A stretch of 64,000 nucleotides of DNA from Enchytraeus crypticus (taxonomy: Eukaryota > Annelida > Clitellata > Enchytraeida > Enchytraeidae). The translations under genes and the position numbers were made by a program. The notes below the pieces were generated by a model that ran no database searches, had not been told where the DNA came from, and saw nothing but the letters and a program-made list of their open reading frames with translations. Where the stretch lies: contig CAJHZI010000233.1 in NCBI GenBank assembly GCA_905160935.1, positions 196,001 to 260,000 of the forward strand, written 5' to 3'. The stretch's first letter is position 1. Each line of letters opens with the position of its first letter. Below are positions 1 through 11,904 of this stretch, in pieces.

Positions 1-235
1 AGAAATAGGAAGAAGAGTTGGATAGGACACATTCTAGGGGGGAAGGTCTATTAAAAGAGGTCATAGAAGGTAGAATGGAAGGAAAAAAGAAGCAGAGGCA
101 GGCCGAGATTAGGTATGTTGCATGATTTAAAGATCCACTCATATGTGGAAATAAAGAGGAAAGCAGAAGATAGAGAAGAGTGGAGGCGATATATACCATG
201 GACCTGCCAGTAGGCAGTGCACTAAGAGAGAGAGA
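1..235 (+). mobile_element. 3' end of a non-LTR retrotransposon (family 1), degraded
   Basis: Translating shows the terminal LINE ORF2 signature GHILGGEGLLKEVIEGRMEG, followed by a Gly/Arg/Pro-type stretch, KDP(L), EDREEWRR and a MDLPVG tail with stops. The same segment recurs at about 15525, 20228, 44000 (-), 51580, 51975 (-), 53585 (-) and 57680. Confidence 0.7.
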
Positions 236-659
236 TTGTAGGAAATTCATGTATGGCTGTTTTACTGTAACTGTGCTTAACTTGACTTGACCAGAGGGAT
301 GATCTTCAGATGCTTCAAAGAAGTGCAACATATTGTGGAATATTCATAGTTAGACCAATCATCCTAAGTTAATCGTTGTTGTTTTTAATCGATAGAGATA
401 GATTTTTCTTTAGAAAGCTATATTTTTGCATCCTTATATTTGTATCAATGTATCATATATTTTATGTCGCTGCGTAAATTTCCAAATCTTGAATCTCCGG
501 TGTAATATGAAGCTGTAAGTATTTTTACACATTGAAATATATATTCTGCTCTGACTTGTGCAAGGTTGAGTGATCTTCATCATTTAAAGTTTCTCAGTTC
601 CTTTTTTTGCTTATAATTTTTTTATGTGTAAACCTCACTTAATTTAATTCATCGTCTGT
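236..659. other. Intron/intergenic DNA, nothing recognised
   Basis: AT-rich unique-looking sequence between two LINE remnants. No exon of the missing WASHC3 N-terminus was found here. Confidence 0.5.
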
Positions 660-3030
660 GAACGGTTTTCCAACTACTGTATATGCGTCATTAAACTTAA
701 ATGAAACTTAAAGTCATGAAACTTAAGCGTAGATGGGACAAAGGTGACTTGAACTCCTATTATGCAGATACCGGCTCGTTACTTTCTAATTTGCACCTCT
801 GCGAAAATTTATTTAGCAGCTCCTATTCATGTACTAGTCAAGCTACTTGCTCTAACATCAATGCAAAAAATTCAATTAATACTTTTTATAATAGCATTGT
901 AAATTCATTACTAGCTGCAGAAAATTCTCACATTCCTAAAATCCCCTCAACATCCTTGAAACCTTTCTGGGATAACAATCTAAAGGAATTGAAAGAAAAA
1001 TCCATCTTATGGCACCAAATCTGAAATAGCATGAATCGCCCCAAATCTGGTTTAATCTGCGCTATTAAAAATAATGCCAGGTGTAATTATAAGCTCGCTA
1101 TTAAGAAATCTTTTAGAGACCTTGACTCCAGATATGATGGGGCTGCAGTTATGAATTTTGCCAGCAAAAATAATAACGAATTTTGGAGAATATGGTCTAA
1201 AAAATGCATAATAACCATAAGCAGATAGCACCTGAAAAAATTTACATAAATGGTTCGTCTGATGACAAACCTGTTGCGGATGAATTTCTGAAATATTTTC
1301 AGTCGGTTTACTATGATTCCACCTCAGTAATTGTCAGAAACTTAAATGGGGTAAGGCTTGTGGACCTGATAACTTGATGAAAGAAAATTTAGTTTATGCG
1401 CATCCAATTATTGTGAAGCATTTAACAAACCTATTTAAATGCATTGCTACGCAGAGATGTGTTCCTGATGGTTTCTGGTCTGGGGTTATTGTACCAATTA
1501 TTAAAGATAAGCTAGGTGACAAAAATGATACCAATAATTATAGAGATATTACTTTAGTACCTCTTATTTCGAAATTATTTGAATTAGTCATACTTGAAAT
1601 TTGCAAAGATTATCTTACCACTAATGACCTTCAGTTTGGTTTCAAAGCGAATTCTGGATGTAATCAATCTATCTTCGTGATGACTGAAGTCATAAAATAT
1701 TTCTTAGACAAAGGAAATAGTATATTCCTGGCTGCTCTTGACCTCAGAAAAGCTTTTGACAGAGTTAATCACTTTAAGCTCTTTACGAGTTTATTAATTA
1801 GAGGCATGCCCCCATGGATAGTCTTAGTGCTTCAAGATTGGTACTCTAATTTAAATGTTTGTGTTCGATGGAATCTAGCATACTCTTCTAATTCTTTGAT
1901 AAAAAGTGGCGTAAGGCAGGGTAGTCTGCTCTCACCTGCACTGTTTAACATTTTTGTCTATTCGTGCATAGAAGAGTTAAAGAATACTAAAACTGGCTGT
2001 GCATTTGGGCCCCTCTTTGCAGGAGTAGTAATGTATGCAGATGACTTGTTGTTAATTTCACCGACAGTTTTAGGCCTACAGAAGTTATTAAATCAATGTT
2101 CTCTGTCGTTTAGTCGTCTATATTTAGAATTTAACACTAATAAATCTATGTGCATTGCTATTGGCTCAGCATCGAATTTTGCTATCAAGCCCATGATTTT
2201 ACAAGATAAGGCTCTAAAAGTGGGTTAATCGCTGTAAGTACTTAGGTGTTAATTTCAAAGCAGATAGCGTATTACATGTGGATACTAATGCCATTATTAG
2301 AAGATTTTATGCTAGCTGTAACAGTATTTTAAATAAATCTTTACATATGAATGATCTCACAAGATTATATCTTCTTGAAACCCACTGCTTACCCATATTA
2401 TCTTTTGCTACGATTAGTATTGACTTGAGAAAAAACCAGATTCATGACTTAAACGTAGCTTGCAATAATGCTTTTAGATCAATCTTTCATTATAATAGAT
2501 GGGAAACTGTTAAACCTATTATGGCGGGTCTAGGTAAATTAGATTTCAAACACATTAGGGTAAAGTTAGAGATGAATTTTTTAAGAAGGATCTGCATGTT
2601 ACCCAGTAATGGTGTTCTAAAACATGTTACAATTAGGTATATTATCGCTAACTTTGACAACCTGTGCAAGACATTTAATTTGCCTTTTAGATACTCTATT
2701 ATGTTATCAAATAATATATCTTACTGTCAAACTCTGCACTTTTTATATAAGTCTTTTTCAAGTCGGTGTGGCTAATTGTACAATTATATGCTGATTTGCC
2801 TATTATTACGTGCAATGATGACTTTTTAATTTGTCATTAATATTATTTGATTTTTGTTTTGTTTGTTGGTCTATGCTCAATGATAGAATATATGAAGTAT
2901 TTTGATCCAATTAGGCTAACTGTAACACTGTGTAATTGGTGGTGGGTTATTTTTTATACTAATTTTATGTTTATGTTGTTTGGTTTGTATGCTGTTGTTC
3001 CTGTCACATGTTGACGAATAAAGAAGTGGA
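660..3030 (+). pseudogene. Non-LTR retrotransposon reverse transcriptase remnant
   Basis: Four reading-frame pieces (701-1024, 1031-1228, 1374-2228, 2278-2775) belong to one decayed LINE. The RT core shows LDLRKAFDRVNH, GVRQGSLLSPALFN and the catalytic VMYADDLLLIS at about 2030. CKYLGVNF and the connection region follow past a stop at 2226-2228. Stops at about 1024 and 1228 and a frame change near 1340 break it. The sequence resembles the jockey/CR1 superfamily. The piece ends near an AATAAA at about 3017. It lies in the intron upstream of the first visible WASHC3 exon. Confidence 0.85.
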
Positions 3031-3135
3031 TATATTAAGTGACTCTATTTTCCGCTTGTAGGTTTGACTTTGCTGATTTAGTGCTCAATGTTGTCATGAA
3101 CTACAGTAGCAATCTGATTGTTGTTGTTGCTTCAG

Positions 3136-3813
3136 GTGGAGTCGATATCGTCTAAGAGACTGTTGACCTTCATGAATCACTTTATAACGCAGACGGTATC
3201 GTTCTTGAACCGGTTCTCTAGCGTCTGCGACGAGAGATTAGAGGCGCTGTCGACACGCATGCAGCGATTGGACACCATGATGTGTATTCTAGAAACAAAG
3301 GTGACTCATCTATTTACTCATCATCATCCCTTGAATCACAGTTTAACTAGGGTCGGGATACGGATAGACTGTCTCAAATTCTCTCCGTCCTATATCATAT
3401 CATCAGTCATTATTCCCTATTTGAGACTTTTCCATTCGTTTACATGTTTGTAGCAATTTCTGGAGCCTAGGCGCTCACCAACCGAATGCCCTTTCTGACG
3501 TTGGACTTATCTATGTACTGATTAAGTTAAATTTACAACATGGTGTGTATACTGGATAAATGTGAAAGTGTGAATTTAGAATTAAATTACCAATCTTTAA
3601 TCGAAGAATCGATATGCAGTATGAAACAAAATATCTCTGACAATTCTTGTGGTAGCTCTCTAGTATTATTTAGTTATCGCACTTGTATTTTGTAGTCTGC
3701 ACTGCTTCGTTCGTTGTAAGAGATTTGTAATATTTGTTTAGATTTGATTGACGAATAAATATCTTCATATTAATGAGATATGCACATATTTGATAAAAAT
3801 CACTGACATAACA

Positions 3814-3882
<69 letters not shown>

Positions 3883-6733
3883 GTATATATTAAGTTGATA
3901 ATTTAAGCAGTAATCTTTAACATCAAATTTGTGTTATTTCTTAAAAAATTATAATTCGTAAATTAATCGATAAGCAATTTTAATATTGCAATAATTTTAA
4001 TTATTATGCTCATTTTTTGATAAATTAATTCATTCATTAAATTTTATGCATTTTTTACAGATTCTCTAAATGAATGATTGATTGATTAATTCTAAATCTT
4101 AAATCGATAAATATTTATCGATTTAAGATTTAGGATTAAATGATATTAATAAGAAATATTTAATACAAATAACAGCAATTAAAGTGCTACAGTCATCATT
4201 CGCAACGTCGAGCACTATTGAGACAAATTCAAGCCAGCGAGCAAAAATATATAATATTAATATATAATTTGATAATATTGATAATATAATTTATATTAAT
4301 AATAAAGAAGTATTTATATTAAATATTGACATAACTATTAATCTCAGTAAATGTTTTATTGATTGATTGTCTACGTAACAGCTGGCTTCAATACCTGGTC
4401 TAGAAAATGTTACTCTTCCAGCAGCTGCTGCAACTGCAACTACTGTAGCAACAGCTGCTGAGCAGCTACCAGCTGCTGCAGCTGCTGCCCTCTCTAGTCA
4501 GAATACAGCCTCACAGCCCAGCACAGCTGCTGCTCAACTGGTAAGCTGCTTAAAGTGGTAAGCTGCGTAAAGTGGTAAGCTGCTTAAAGTGGTAAGCTGC
4601 TTAATGCAGTAAGCTGTTTAAAATGGTAAGCTGCTCAAGTGGTAAGCTGCTTAAAGTGGTAAGCTGCTTAAAGTGGTAAGCTGCTCCAGCTGGAGCCAGA
4701 GGCGATGTCGGTAAGATATTCGACTGCATATCAATATGTGCGGGGTTCAAATCCTGGGCTCACCCGTTACTGACATCGCTTTCGAGTGAGGAAACTGACG
4801 TTAACCGTAGCTTTACTTTTTAGCTTTTAAAGCTAATTCATTAGCATCATCATCTTCCCTTCAATCCCTGTTTTACTAGGGTCAAGTTTAAAAAAATTTG
4901 AAGAAATTTCTGGAGCCTAGGTGCCAACCAATCGAATGTCCTTTCTGACTGTGGTTTGGATCTTAGTGCTTTATCGCCTTTTACAACACGTGCAGTCCAT
5001 GCTTGGATTAGTAATTATTAAAATTTGAATTTCAGTGTCAATTATTATTTCTTAATTGTAATTAATTAGTCATAATTCATGAACGTATCTATATGGCATT
5101 TTGAATTTTGAATAGTAGTCTATAAGTTCATGACGTCCCTAACATCATCCTTGTATGAGGAAACGGACGTTAAACCTTTATTATTATTATTACAGTAGCA
5201 CTAATGTTACAGCGAGAAATAGATTTAATTTGCCATTAAATAAACAGCAATTTCTTAAAACACATTATAGTGAAATGATCAACTATGTTGATATTTATCA
5301 CTTTTAATACCACATGTTTAAACCGTTAGGTAATTTAGTCCATTTTCCATATAACCAGTCCAGTGAATGTCCGAGATTTTACTCTCAGATCAGCGCGGCT
5401 GGGATTCGAACCCTCGAGAGTTCGATGCACCTCAGGGTCTGTCATTTAAAACTTCATGACGTTATCTACACCCTTAACCATTGCGCTATTGAGACATTCA
5501 AAATTCTTATCATTATTTCTTACTATTTATTACTATTAAAACTCATACAGCAGTTTCTTCAGATGCTACTTTACAGGATGAATTTCAATAACAAATAAGC
5601 GAAATGACATTAAGAAATTAGTTTATTGTCTTGTGAGACTAAAGCCAGCAGTAAAGTCCTATTAAAATACCCTATGGCTGAAATTGCAGTACCCTATTAG
5701 TGTAGTCTAATTTATTGTTGGCATATGTTATAGTTTACTTTTCTGCATGGTATTGTATTAATCATCATCATCTTCTTCTTCCCTTGAATCCCAGTTTATC
5801 TGGAATCGGGATACAAATAGACCTTTTCCAATCCTCTCTGTTCCACACTTCATCATCAGTCAATCCCCTATTTTTCATCGCCTTCTTAATTACCGCATCC
5901 CACTTCAACTGTATTAGATTGTCCATTGAGCAGTACCTACCTACTGGCAGGTCCATGGTATATAACGCCTAGAGCTACTCTTTTCTTTCTTCTGCTTTCC
6001 TCTTCATGTCCACATATAAGTGGATCCTTAAATCATCTAGAACATTCATTGTGATATACCATTATTCTTGGGGGATTATGCCTATGACGAGGTGAGCCCC
6101 TATGCCTTCCTCAGCTGCGACTAACATTTACTGGGCAGGGGCGTCAATCCCTGAGAACACAATCCTGTTTACCCAAAGAAAACAATCCTGTTTATCCATT
6201 TGTATTATACTGTTTACCTTATTGCATTACTATCTCTTAGTTCTAGTGTAATATGTTCCATCATCATCATCATCATTCAAGCAGTGATATATGTAGTTAA
6301 ACATTTGCGGTATTTTGATTGCACGTAAGGTCTCTACTGACAGTTCAACAGCCAATGACAAATCAGCGAAGGTCGTAGAGATCACACCGGCACCACCTGC
6401 TGTAGATCCTAGATACGCCCGATACTTCCAAATGATCAAAATGGTTTGTGCTGTCACTGGTCCCTCTCATGTTGTAAATTAATATATGTCATCATCATCC
6501 TCACTTGAATCCCAGTTTAACCAGAGTTGGGATAAGAACAGAATTTCTTTTAGTTTATCCATTCGTTTAAGTTTTTCTAGCAATTTCTGGAGCTTAGGCG
6601 CTCACCAGCCAAATGCCGTTTCTGACGTTGGTTTGGATCTAGTTTTTATGTCGCCTTCTACGACACGTGCATATTTACTCGGTTGGTCTATTCTTCAAGC
6701 AACCCGGACACAAAACAGTAAATAAATAAATAA

Positions 6734-6773
<40 letters not shown>

Positions 6774-8118
6774 ATAATTGTACATGTATAAATAAATATA
6801 AAAATAATTAAATACCAATGCAACGTCTGTTTGTTGCACTAAGCTTAATTATAATTGTAGGAATAATAATTATTCATAATTATAATTGTAGAAATAACGG
6901 TACGTACTATGTACTCTGGACATCCCTTAGAATCGATTGATTGATTAGATTAGATTGATTGATTGATTGACTGACTGCCTGACCAACTGACTGACTGGCA
7001 GACTGATTGATTGGATTTGATCGATTGATTGATAGATAGATAGATAGATTGATTGATTTATTATCTAGGGTGTACCGCTAGCAGCTATCAGACAGAAAGT
7101 GGTTATGGATGGTTTAGACCCTGCCGTGCTAGAGTAAGTTATCATACGCTCTTATTACTGTTTCACTTATGGTTAACTGATTTTAATTTGATTCCGTTTA
7201 GATTTCCTTTTTTCTTTTGGGATTTTTTATTTTTGTTTGCTGGAAATGGCTATCAATAATTGCTGTTGGTCACTTCACCTCAAGGTTACTTGTCGCTCTA
7301 CATACTGAGCTATTTAAACATTTCACTACGTTACTTTCCGCTCAACACACTGAGCTATTTAAACATTTCACTACGTTACTTATCGCTCAACACACTGAGC
7401 TATTTATACATTTCACTGCATTACTTGTCGCTCTACACACTGAGCTATTTAAACATTTCACTACGTTACTTGTCGATCAACACACTGAGCTATTTTTACA
7501 TTTCACGACGTTACTTGTCGCTCAACACACTGAGCTATTTAAACATTTCAATATGTTACTTGTCGCTTAACACACTGAGCTATTTAAACATTTCACTACG
7601 TTACTTGTCGCTCAACACACTGAGCTATTTATACATTTCACGATGCTGGTCAGCCCATGACATAATAACTGTAGTTGATTGATCCTAGTTTATATATCAT
7701 GGACCTGCCAGTAGGCAGTGCACTAAGAGAGAGTTAGATCCTTGTTTATAGCAATGAATTGTAAAACGACTAAATATGTGATATTTTGTACTGTCTTGAG
7801 AAATTCTGGGTTTTTTAAATTCCTTTTTTTTTTAATTTACTGCCCCCTAAATCAGAATAAATAACTTTGAGTCTCTTAATGGTTCATTATTCAACTGGTT
7901 AGCACAAAATATATTTGATTCGATTTGTTGTTAACAGAAATCCCAGTGCAGCTGCTGTAGCAGCATCTAGTGCAGCAGCTGCAGCTACTGCTCCAGCAGC
8001 TGCTGCTTCAACCAATGAGAAATCAGGAGGAGGAGACAAGGATAGCGAATCAGATTTCAGTGACATTAGTGAACAGAGTTCAAGTGAGGACGAAGGCAGT
8101 TCTGGTTTCGATGATTGA
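3136..8118 (+). CDS. WASHC3: WASH complex subunit 3 (CCDC53) homologue, 5' end missing
   Basis: The product is a small coiled-coil subunit of the WASH complex, which activates Arp2/3 actin branching on endosomes (known of the family). Exons seen: 3136-3300, 4382-4540, about 6330-6443, 7069-7133 and 7938-8118. The first reads VESISSKRLLTFMNHFITQT and then FLNRFSSVCDERL, matching the conserved QQKR-FLNQF-FLNRFSTVC helix of CCDC53. The second starts LASIPGLENVT and then becomes Ala-rich. The third ends DPRYARYFQMIKM, the fourth is GVPLAAIRQKVVMDGLDPAV, and the last ends in an acidic Ser tail (DSESDFSDISEQ) before TGA, as in the human protein. About 17 N-terminal residues are expected upstream of 3136 and were not found, so the gene is partial here. 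The acceptor of the third exon is uncertain (6330 or 6344). Exon 2 is followed by a tandem array of its own donor site. Confidence 0.9.
3815..3882. repeat. (AT)n microsatellite
   Basis: About 68 bp of nearly pure AT in WASHC3 intron DNA. Confidence 0.95.
4092..4133. repeat. Perfect 42-bp palindrome
   Basis: The arms 4092-4112 and 4113-4133 are exact reverse complements with no spacer. The centre reads AAATATTT. It lies in the WASHC3 intron, 249 bp upstream of the exon at 4382. Confidence 0.9.
4541..4690 (+). repeat. 17-bp tandem array of the WASHC3 exon 2 donor site
   Basis: The authentic donor CTG/gtaagctgcttaaag at 4541 is followed by eight further copies of a 16-17 bp unit, each beginning gtaagctg and preceded by (a)gtg or gca. 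Every copy keeps a GTAAG donor core. Confidence 0.9.
4684..4830 (+). repeat. tRNA-derived SINE, family A
   Basis: The consensus inferred from the copies in this window is a head CTGGAGCCAGTGGCGATGTC, a B-box-like GGTTCAAATCC, GGGCTCGCCCGTCACTGAC, and a tail TAGCTTTACCAGCTTTTT. An A-box-like TGGCGATGTCGG lies near the 5' end. This copy is inserted directly after the donor array. Confidence 0.8.
5275..5500 (-). repeat. tRNA-derived SINE, family B
   Basis: On the minus strand it reads GTCTCAATAGCG..., then an internal GGTTCGAATCCCAGCCGCG B-box block, then AAAATCTCGGACATTCACTG and a tail with AAACATGTGGTATTAAAAG. Other copies lie at about 11440, 25990, 26845, 27535 and 31000. Confidence 0.75.
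5763..6050 (-). mobile_element. LINE 3' end, family 1
   Basis: The minus strand encodes KWDAVIKKAMKNRGLTDDEV and WKRSICIPIPDKLGFKG, the usual end of a LINE ORF2. The YTMDLPVG-type tail is joined to it. Confidence 0.7.
6490..6720. repeat. Dispersed repeat containing the CTTGAATCCCAGTTTAACC block
   Basis: Blocks CTTGAATCCCAGTTTAACC, TTTCTGGAGC(C)TAGGCGCTC and CGACACGTGCA recur at about 3320-3500, 4850-5010, 46830 and 55790-55935. They look like the tail of a non-LTR element. Confidence 0.6.
6739..6770. repeat. (AT)n microsatellite
   Basis: A short AT run following an (AAAT)n stretch. Confidence 0.9.
6935..7068 (+). repeat. (TTGA)n/(TAGA)n array ending at a WASHC3 3' splice site
   Basis: Tetranucleotide GATT/GACT/GATA repeats run to TTATCTAG at 7068, immediately before exon 4. 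Confidence 0.9.
7262..7650 (+). repeat. 45-bp minisatellite, about 9 copies
   Basis: The unit contains CACACTGAGCTATTTAAACA and TTTCACTACGTTACTTGTCG. The 45-bp period keeps two + frames open (HTELFKHFTTLLVAQ), but there is no other coding sign. It lies in the last WASHC3 intron. Confidence 0.9.
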
Positions 8119-8454
8119 CAGCTTGTTTATTTATAGTAAATCCTGTTAAAACTGGTTTGAGATGGAGATATATGAAGATATTTGTTGCAAATTCTGTTTA
8201 GTCTTTAGTTCTAAAATTCTTATAATTTTTAAATTTATTTCTATGAATCAATGCTGATTTGAAAATATAATATAGTTTATCGAGTCAAATTTGGTCAGAA
8301 CTGGTTTTGAAAATACATGTATATTTATCTTGTTTGTGCTTATAATATTTTGTCTCTGACAGTATCCCTTATGAAATGGAAACAGACGTTAAACTCTTTT
8401 TTTAAGCTCAAATAAATATGATTACGTTATGTTTAAGTACAGTACATCTACTTG

Positions 8455-8715
8455 GACTGGTTTGAGTCGAGTTAATGGTTTGAGTCGAGTTAATCTAGTT
8501 ACAACCAGTTTGAGTCCAGTTAATCTAGTTACAACTGGTTTGAGTCCAGTAAATATAGTTACAACTGGTTTGAGTCCAGTAAATATAGTTACAACTAGTT
8601 TGAGTCCAGTAAATCTAGTTACAGCTGGTTTGAATCCAGTAAATCTAGTTACGACTGGTTTTAGTCCAGTTAATCTAGTAACAACTGGTTTGAATCCAGT
8701 TAATCTAGTTAATCA
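8455..8715 (+). repeat. 30-bp minisatellite, about 8-9 copies
   Basis: The unit is GGTTTGAGTCCAGTTAATCT plus AGTTACAACT, downstream of the WASHC3 stop. Confidence 0.9.
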
Positions 8716-8775
8716 ACTGTTAATCAACTGGTTAGAGCTTGGCCAATCATATATCCATTTGTTTGTCATGATATG

Positions 8776-9850
8776 AATAAGCTATGCACTTTACACACAA
8801 GAAAGTTTTCACGGACTGTTTTAATATATTCGTGCAAAAACAATTAAAACTATGCAAACAAAAGGAACGGAGGATTTGATTTGTAAATATCAACATGTGT
8901 ATCACTGTAAATAGCTAAAGTATAATATTAAGGTAACTGTCAACATTTATTTAATCACCGTAAATTAAATTATATCACAATTATAACGATCAATTATATT
9001 ACATTTGCTTGTAGGGCGATAACGAGAAAATAACGAAAGATTAATACTGACTTCAACACACAATATAACAATAAAAGATTTTAAATATTTAAGCACTACT
9101 ACAAAGCGATACTTATAGGCCATAAATATGCAGCTTGCTAAAGGCCTCATTTCCCATCATAGTTCCCAAATAGATCCAAAGAAATGTGCTGATGAGTAAG
9201 GTCCTAAACGAAAGCCAGTCCGGTGATCAAAAAATGGTCAAGGTAGATTGATTATGTCTTTCCAGGTACATATTTATTTACACAAGCAGCTTTCAAACTC
9301 CATAAGGAGCACACCATCGATTAACGTGTCAATCCCTTCACAAATGGTTATACCTTATCCACATCTTAATGTAGCCTATAGCTTGGATATAATATGGCTT
9401 TTGAAGTATCAATTATTCCCTTATATTCCTCAATCTGCATTAGTCGTCTCTTACGCAACACATGACGTTGTCGGCCACTGATATATCAACACGACAATCT
9501 CATTTCAAAATAATTACGACAAAAAATATTAAAATTATGCAAGTGATAAAAACAAAAATTAGGTCAATCAACTATAAATTAGATTAGCCAATCAGGAATG
9601 ACATAGTAGAATATAGGTCAGTAGGCGGTCCTAGGGTTGACGTCATGAATGAGCTCTAGAGGCCTGAAACACAAATTATAATCAATCAGTTGATCAATCA
9701 ATCCAAGAATAAATCAAACAATCAGTCAATCAATGACACTGATTGACAAGAACTGAATATGATAATGATAGTACTTATGTAGTCATGCAACTCATCCATC
9801 AGTGAATCACTCGTTTATGACTAGTACCAGACTAAAGCAGAATTTAGAAG
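8776..9850. other. Intergenic DNA, nothing recognised
   Basis: AT-rich sequence with no exon-like block, apart from short CAAT-repeat traces at about 9680-9740. Confidence 0.4.
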
Positions 9851-9851
<1 letters not shown>

Positions 9852-9904
<53 letters not shown>

Positions 9905-9921
9905 TACATGTATATATATAA

Positions 9922-9969
<48 letters not shown>

Positions 9970-10010
9970 TTGTATATACATATATAATTATATATATATA
10001 TATAAGTAAT

Positions 10011-10074
<64 letters not shown>

Positions 10075-10085
10075 CTGTATATTGA
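9852..10085. repeat. (AT)n/(TATG)n microsatellite
   Basis: About 230 bp of alternating AT with interruptions. The Tyr-Ile reading frames on both strands are artefacts. Confidence 0.95.
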
Positions 10086-10290
10086 TATATAACACATTTT
10101 TCAGTATATGATTTAGTAGTCCCTTACGACCACTTCAAGTTACACAGCACCATCTTATTAGGCAGATAAATTTAATATGGTACAATGGCATCACAAAGTA
10201 AAGTCTCATACGCCAGTAATGTCAGGGATGTCTAAGCAACTGTAGCGATCTCTTTTATACCAGTATGCACAAGTATAATGGTTGGCTGTA

Positions 10291-10430
10291 TTGGCTGGAG
10301 TCAGTAACGACGTCGGTAAGATATTCGACCGCGGATCAGTATGTGCGAGGTTCAAATCCTGGGCTCGCCCGTCACTGACATCGCTTTCGAGTGAGGAAAC
10401 TGACCTTAGCTTTACCAGCTTTGCTTTATA
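10291..10430 (+). repeat. SINE family A
   Basis: It runs from TGGCTGGAGTCAG to TTTACCAGCTTTG and contains GGTTCAAATCCTGGGCTCGC. Confidence 0.8.
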
Positions 10431-10526
10431 CACAAACATCAAACACTGCGAGATAAAAATAGCGAAAGTCTAACAATAATTAGATCCTTTAAATACAGTT
10501 ATCTCGTTACACAGATCTTCAGAGCT

Positions 10527-10593
10527 GCTAGTTCTAATAGACTAGTTCTAATAGACTAGTTCTAATAGACTAGTTCTAATAGACTAGTTCTAA
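10527..10593 (+). repeat. 14-bp tandem repeat, about 5 copies
   Basis: The unit is AGACTAGTTCTAAT, followed by a short inverted repeat (TAACATGTTAAT arms) at about 10595-10625. Confidence 0.85.
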
Positions 10594-10744
10594 CATGTTA
10601 ATATTATCTAGATTAACATGTTATTCGCAGAGTTCTGAATATGTATAACAAGTTTCAAATTCGAAGTTCTACAAAGATGTTAGAATAATATTATGTTCTG
10701 TATTATAATAATAATAATAATTATAATTATTATTATTATAGTAG

Positions 10745-11125
10745 CAGGAATAATAATAATAAAGGTTTAACGTCCGTTTCCTCAAGCAAGGATGATGTCG
10801 GGGACGTCCCCCCATCACATGTCACCACAAATCGATTCTCCCCAAACGATATGAAAAAAACGTGCTGAAGAGAAAATAAAAGTTCCTAATGCCAATCTGG
10901 CGATAAAAAATAGTCGGGATGAAAAAAGTCTATGGTGGGAAGAGATGTGTTTTCAACCTACAACGGAAAGTGGAAGTAGTAGAACATGAGCGAAGATCAG
11001 GAGGCACACAGTTCCAAACAGTAGGAGCGGAGAAAGAAACGAAGGTCTACCTAACGAAGTGAGAAAATGAGAAATTTTGAGCAGTCAACTGTGTACAACA
11101 CTTGTCTATATCACGCGCAATAACA
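10745..11125 (-). mobile_element. CR1/L2-like LINE 3' end (family 2)
   Basis: It starts with an (AAT)n tail and GGTTTAACGTCCGTTTCCTC and has the same layout as the better copy at 29815-30310. Confidence 0.7.
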
Positions 11126-11154
11126 AGTGATAGGTCGGTTATGCTCTCAACCTA

Positions 11155-11255
11155 TCCTTTACAATCCTACTATGAACTATGAATTTAGAATCCTACTATT
11201 AACTATGAATTTAGAATCCTACTATTAACTATGAATTTAGAATCCTACTATGTTC
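11155..11255 (+). repeat. 26-bp tandem repeat, about 4 copies
   Basis: The unit contains AATCCTACTATTAACTATGA. Confidence 0.8.
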
Positions 11256-11424
11256 AATTATGTTTTTAAACGTTCATATTGCATGAGATATCTTTAATTT
11301 TTTGTTTGATTTTAGTCGCTGCTTTTATAGTTTACTTTTATCAATTTTACAACCGGTCCGGTATATCTTAGTCAGGATAACTTTAACATATACCGGTTGT
11401 ACAAACACATATCTCCCTCTCTCT

Positions 11425-11550
11425 CTCTCTCTCTCGCTGATCTGCGAGTAAAATCTCGGACATTCACTGGACTGGCTATAAGGAAAATGATCTAAATTGC
11501 CTAACGGTTTAAACATGTGGTATTAAAAGTGATAGATATCAATATAGTAG
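11425..11550 (+). repeat. SINE family B, 3' part
   Basis: It contains AAAATCTCGGACATTCACTG and the AAACATGTGG tail. The tRNA-like head is replaced by a (CT)n stretch. Confidence 0.65.
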
Positions 11551-11904
11551 TGCCGTCACGGCCTTTATTACCTATCACACATATGGTTGAACTTTCTGTG
11601 GGCATGCGCATATGTTTGTTAGAATTGTCCATCATGTGATGATTAAATTAAATTAAATTACTAATTTTACAACAAATATACGCAAGTCAGAGAACAGAAT
11701 ACTGAGAAGAAATGCAAAAGAAACAAAAGAAAGAGACTCTATAAGGTTATTAGGAGTGGGATAATATAATAATGTAGTAATGTTAACTTATTACAGTAAG
11801 TAGTAATGTTTTAAATTACCAACAAATTAATATAAAACCTTTATAGCAACGGGTTAGCAACTCGAAATATTCGCTCGTTAAATACATAAGTTCTGTAACA
11901 TTGT

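Noticed and set aside
7217..7682. Two overlapping 117- and 140-codon frames with HTELFKHF repeats
   Set aside because: A 45-bp intron minisatellite. The frames begin in unrelated intron sequence and show no family match.
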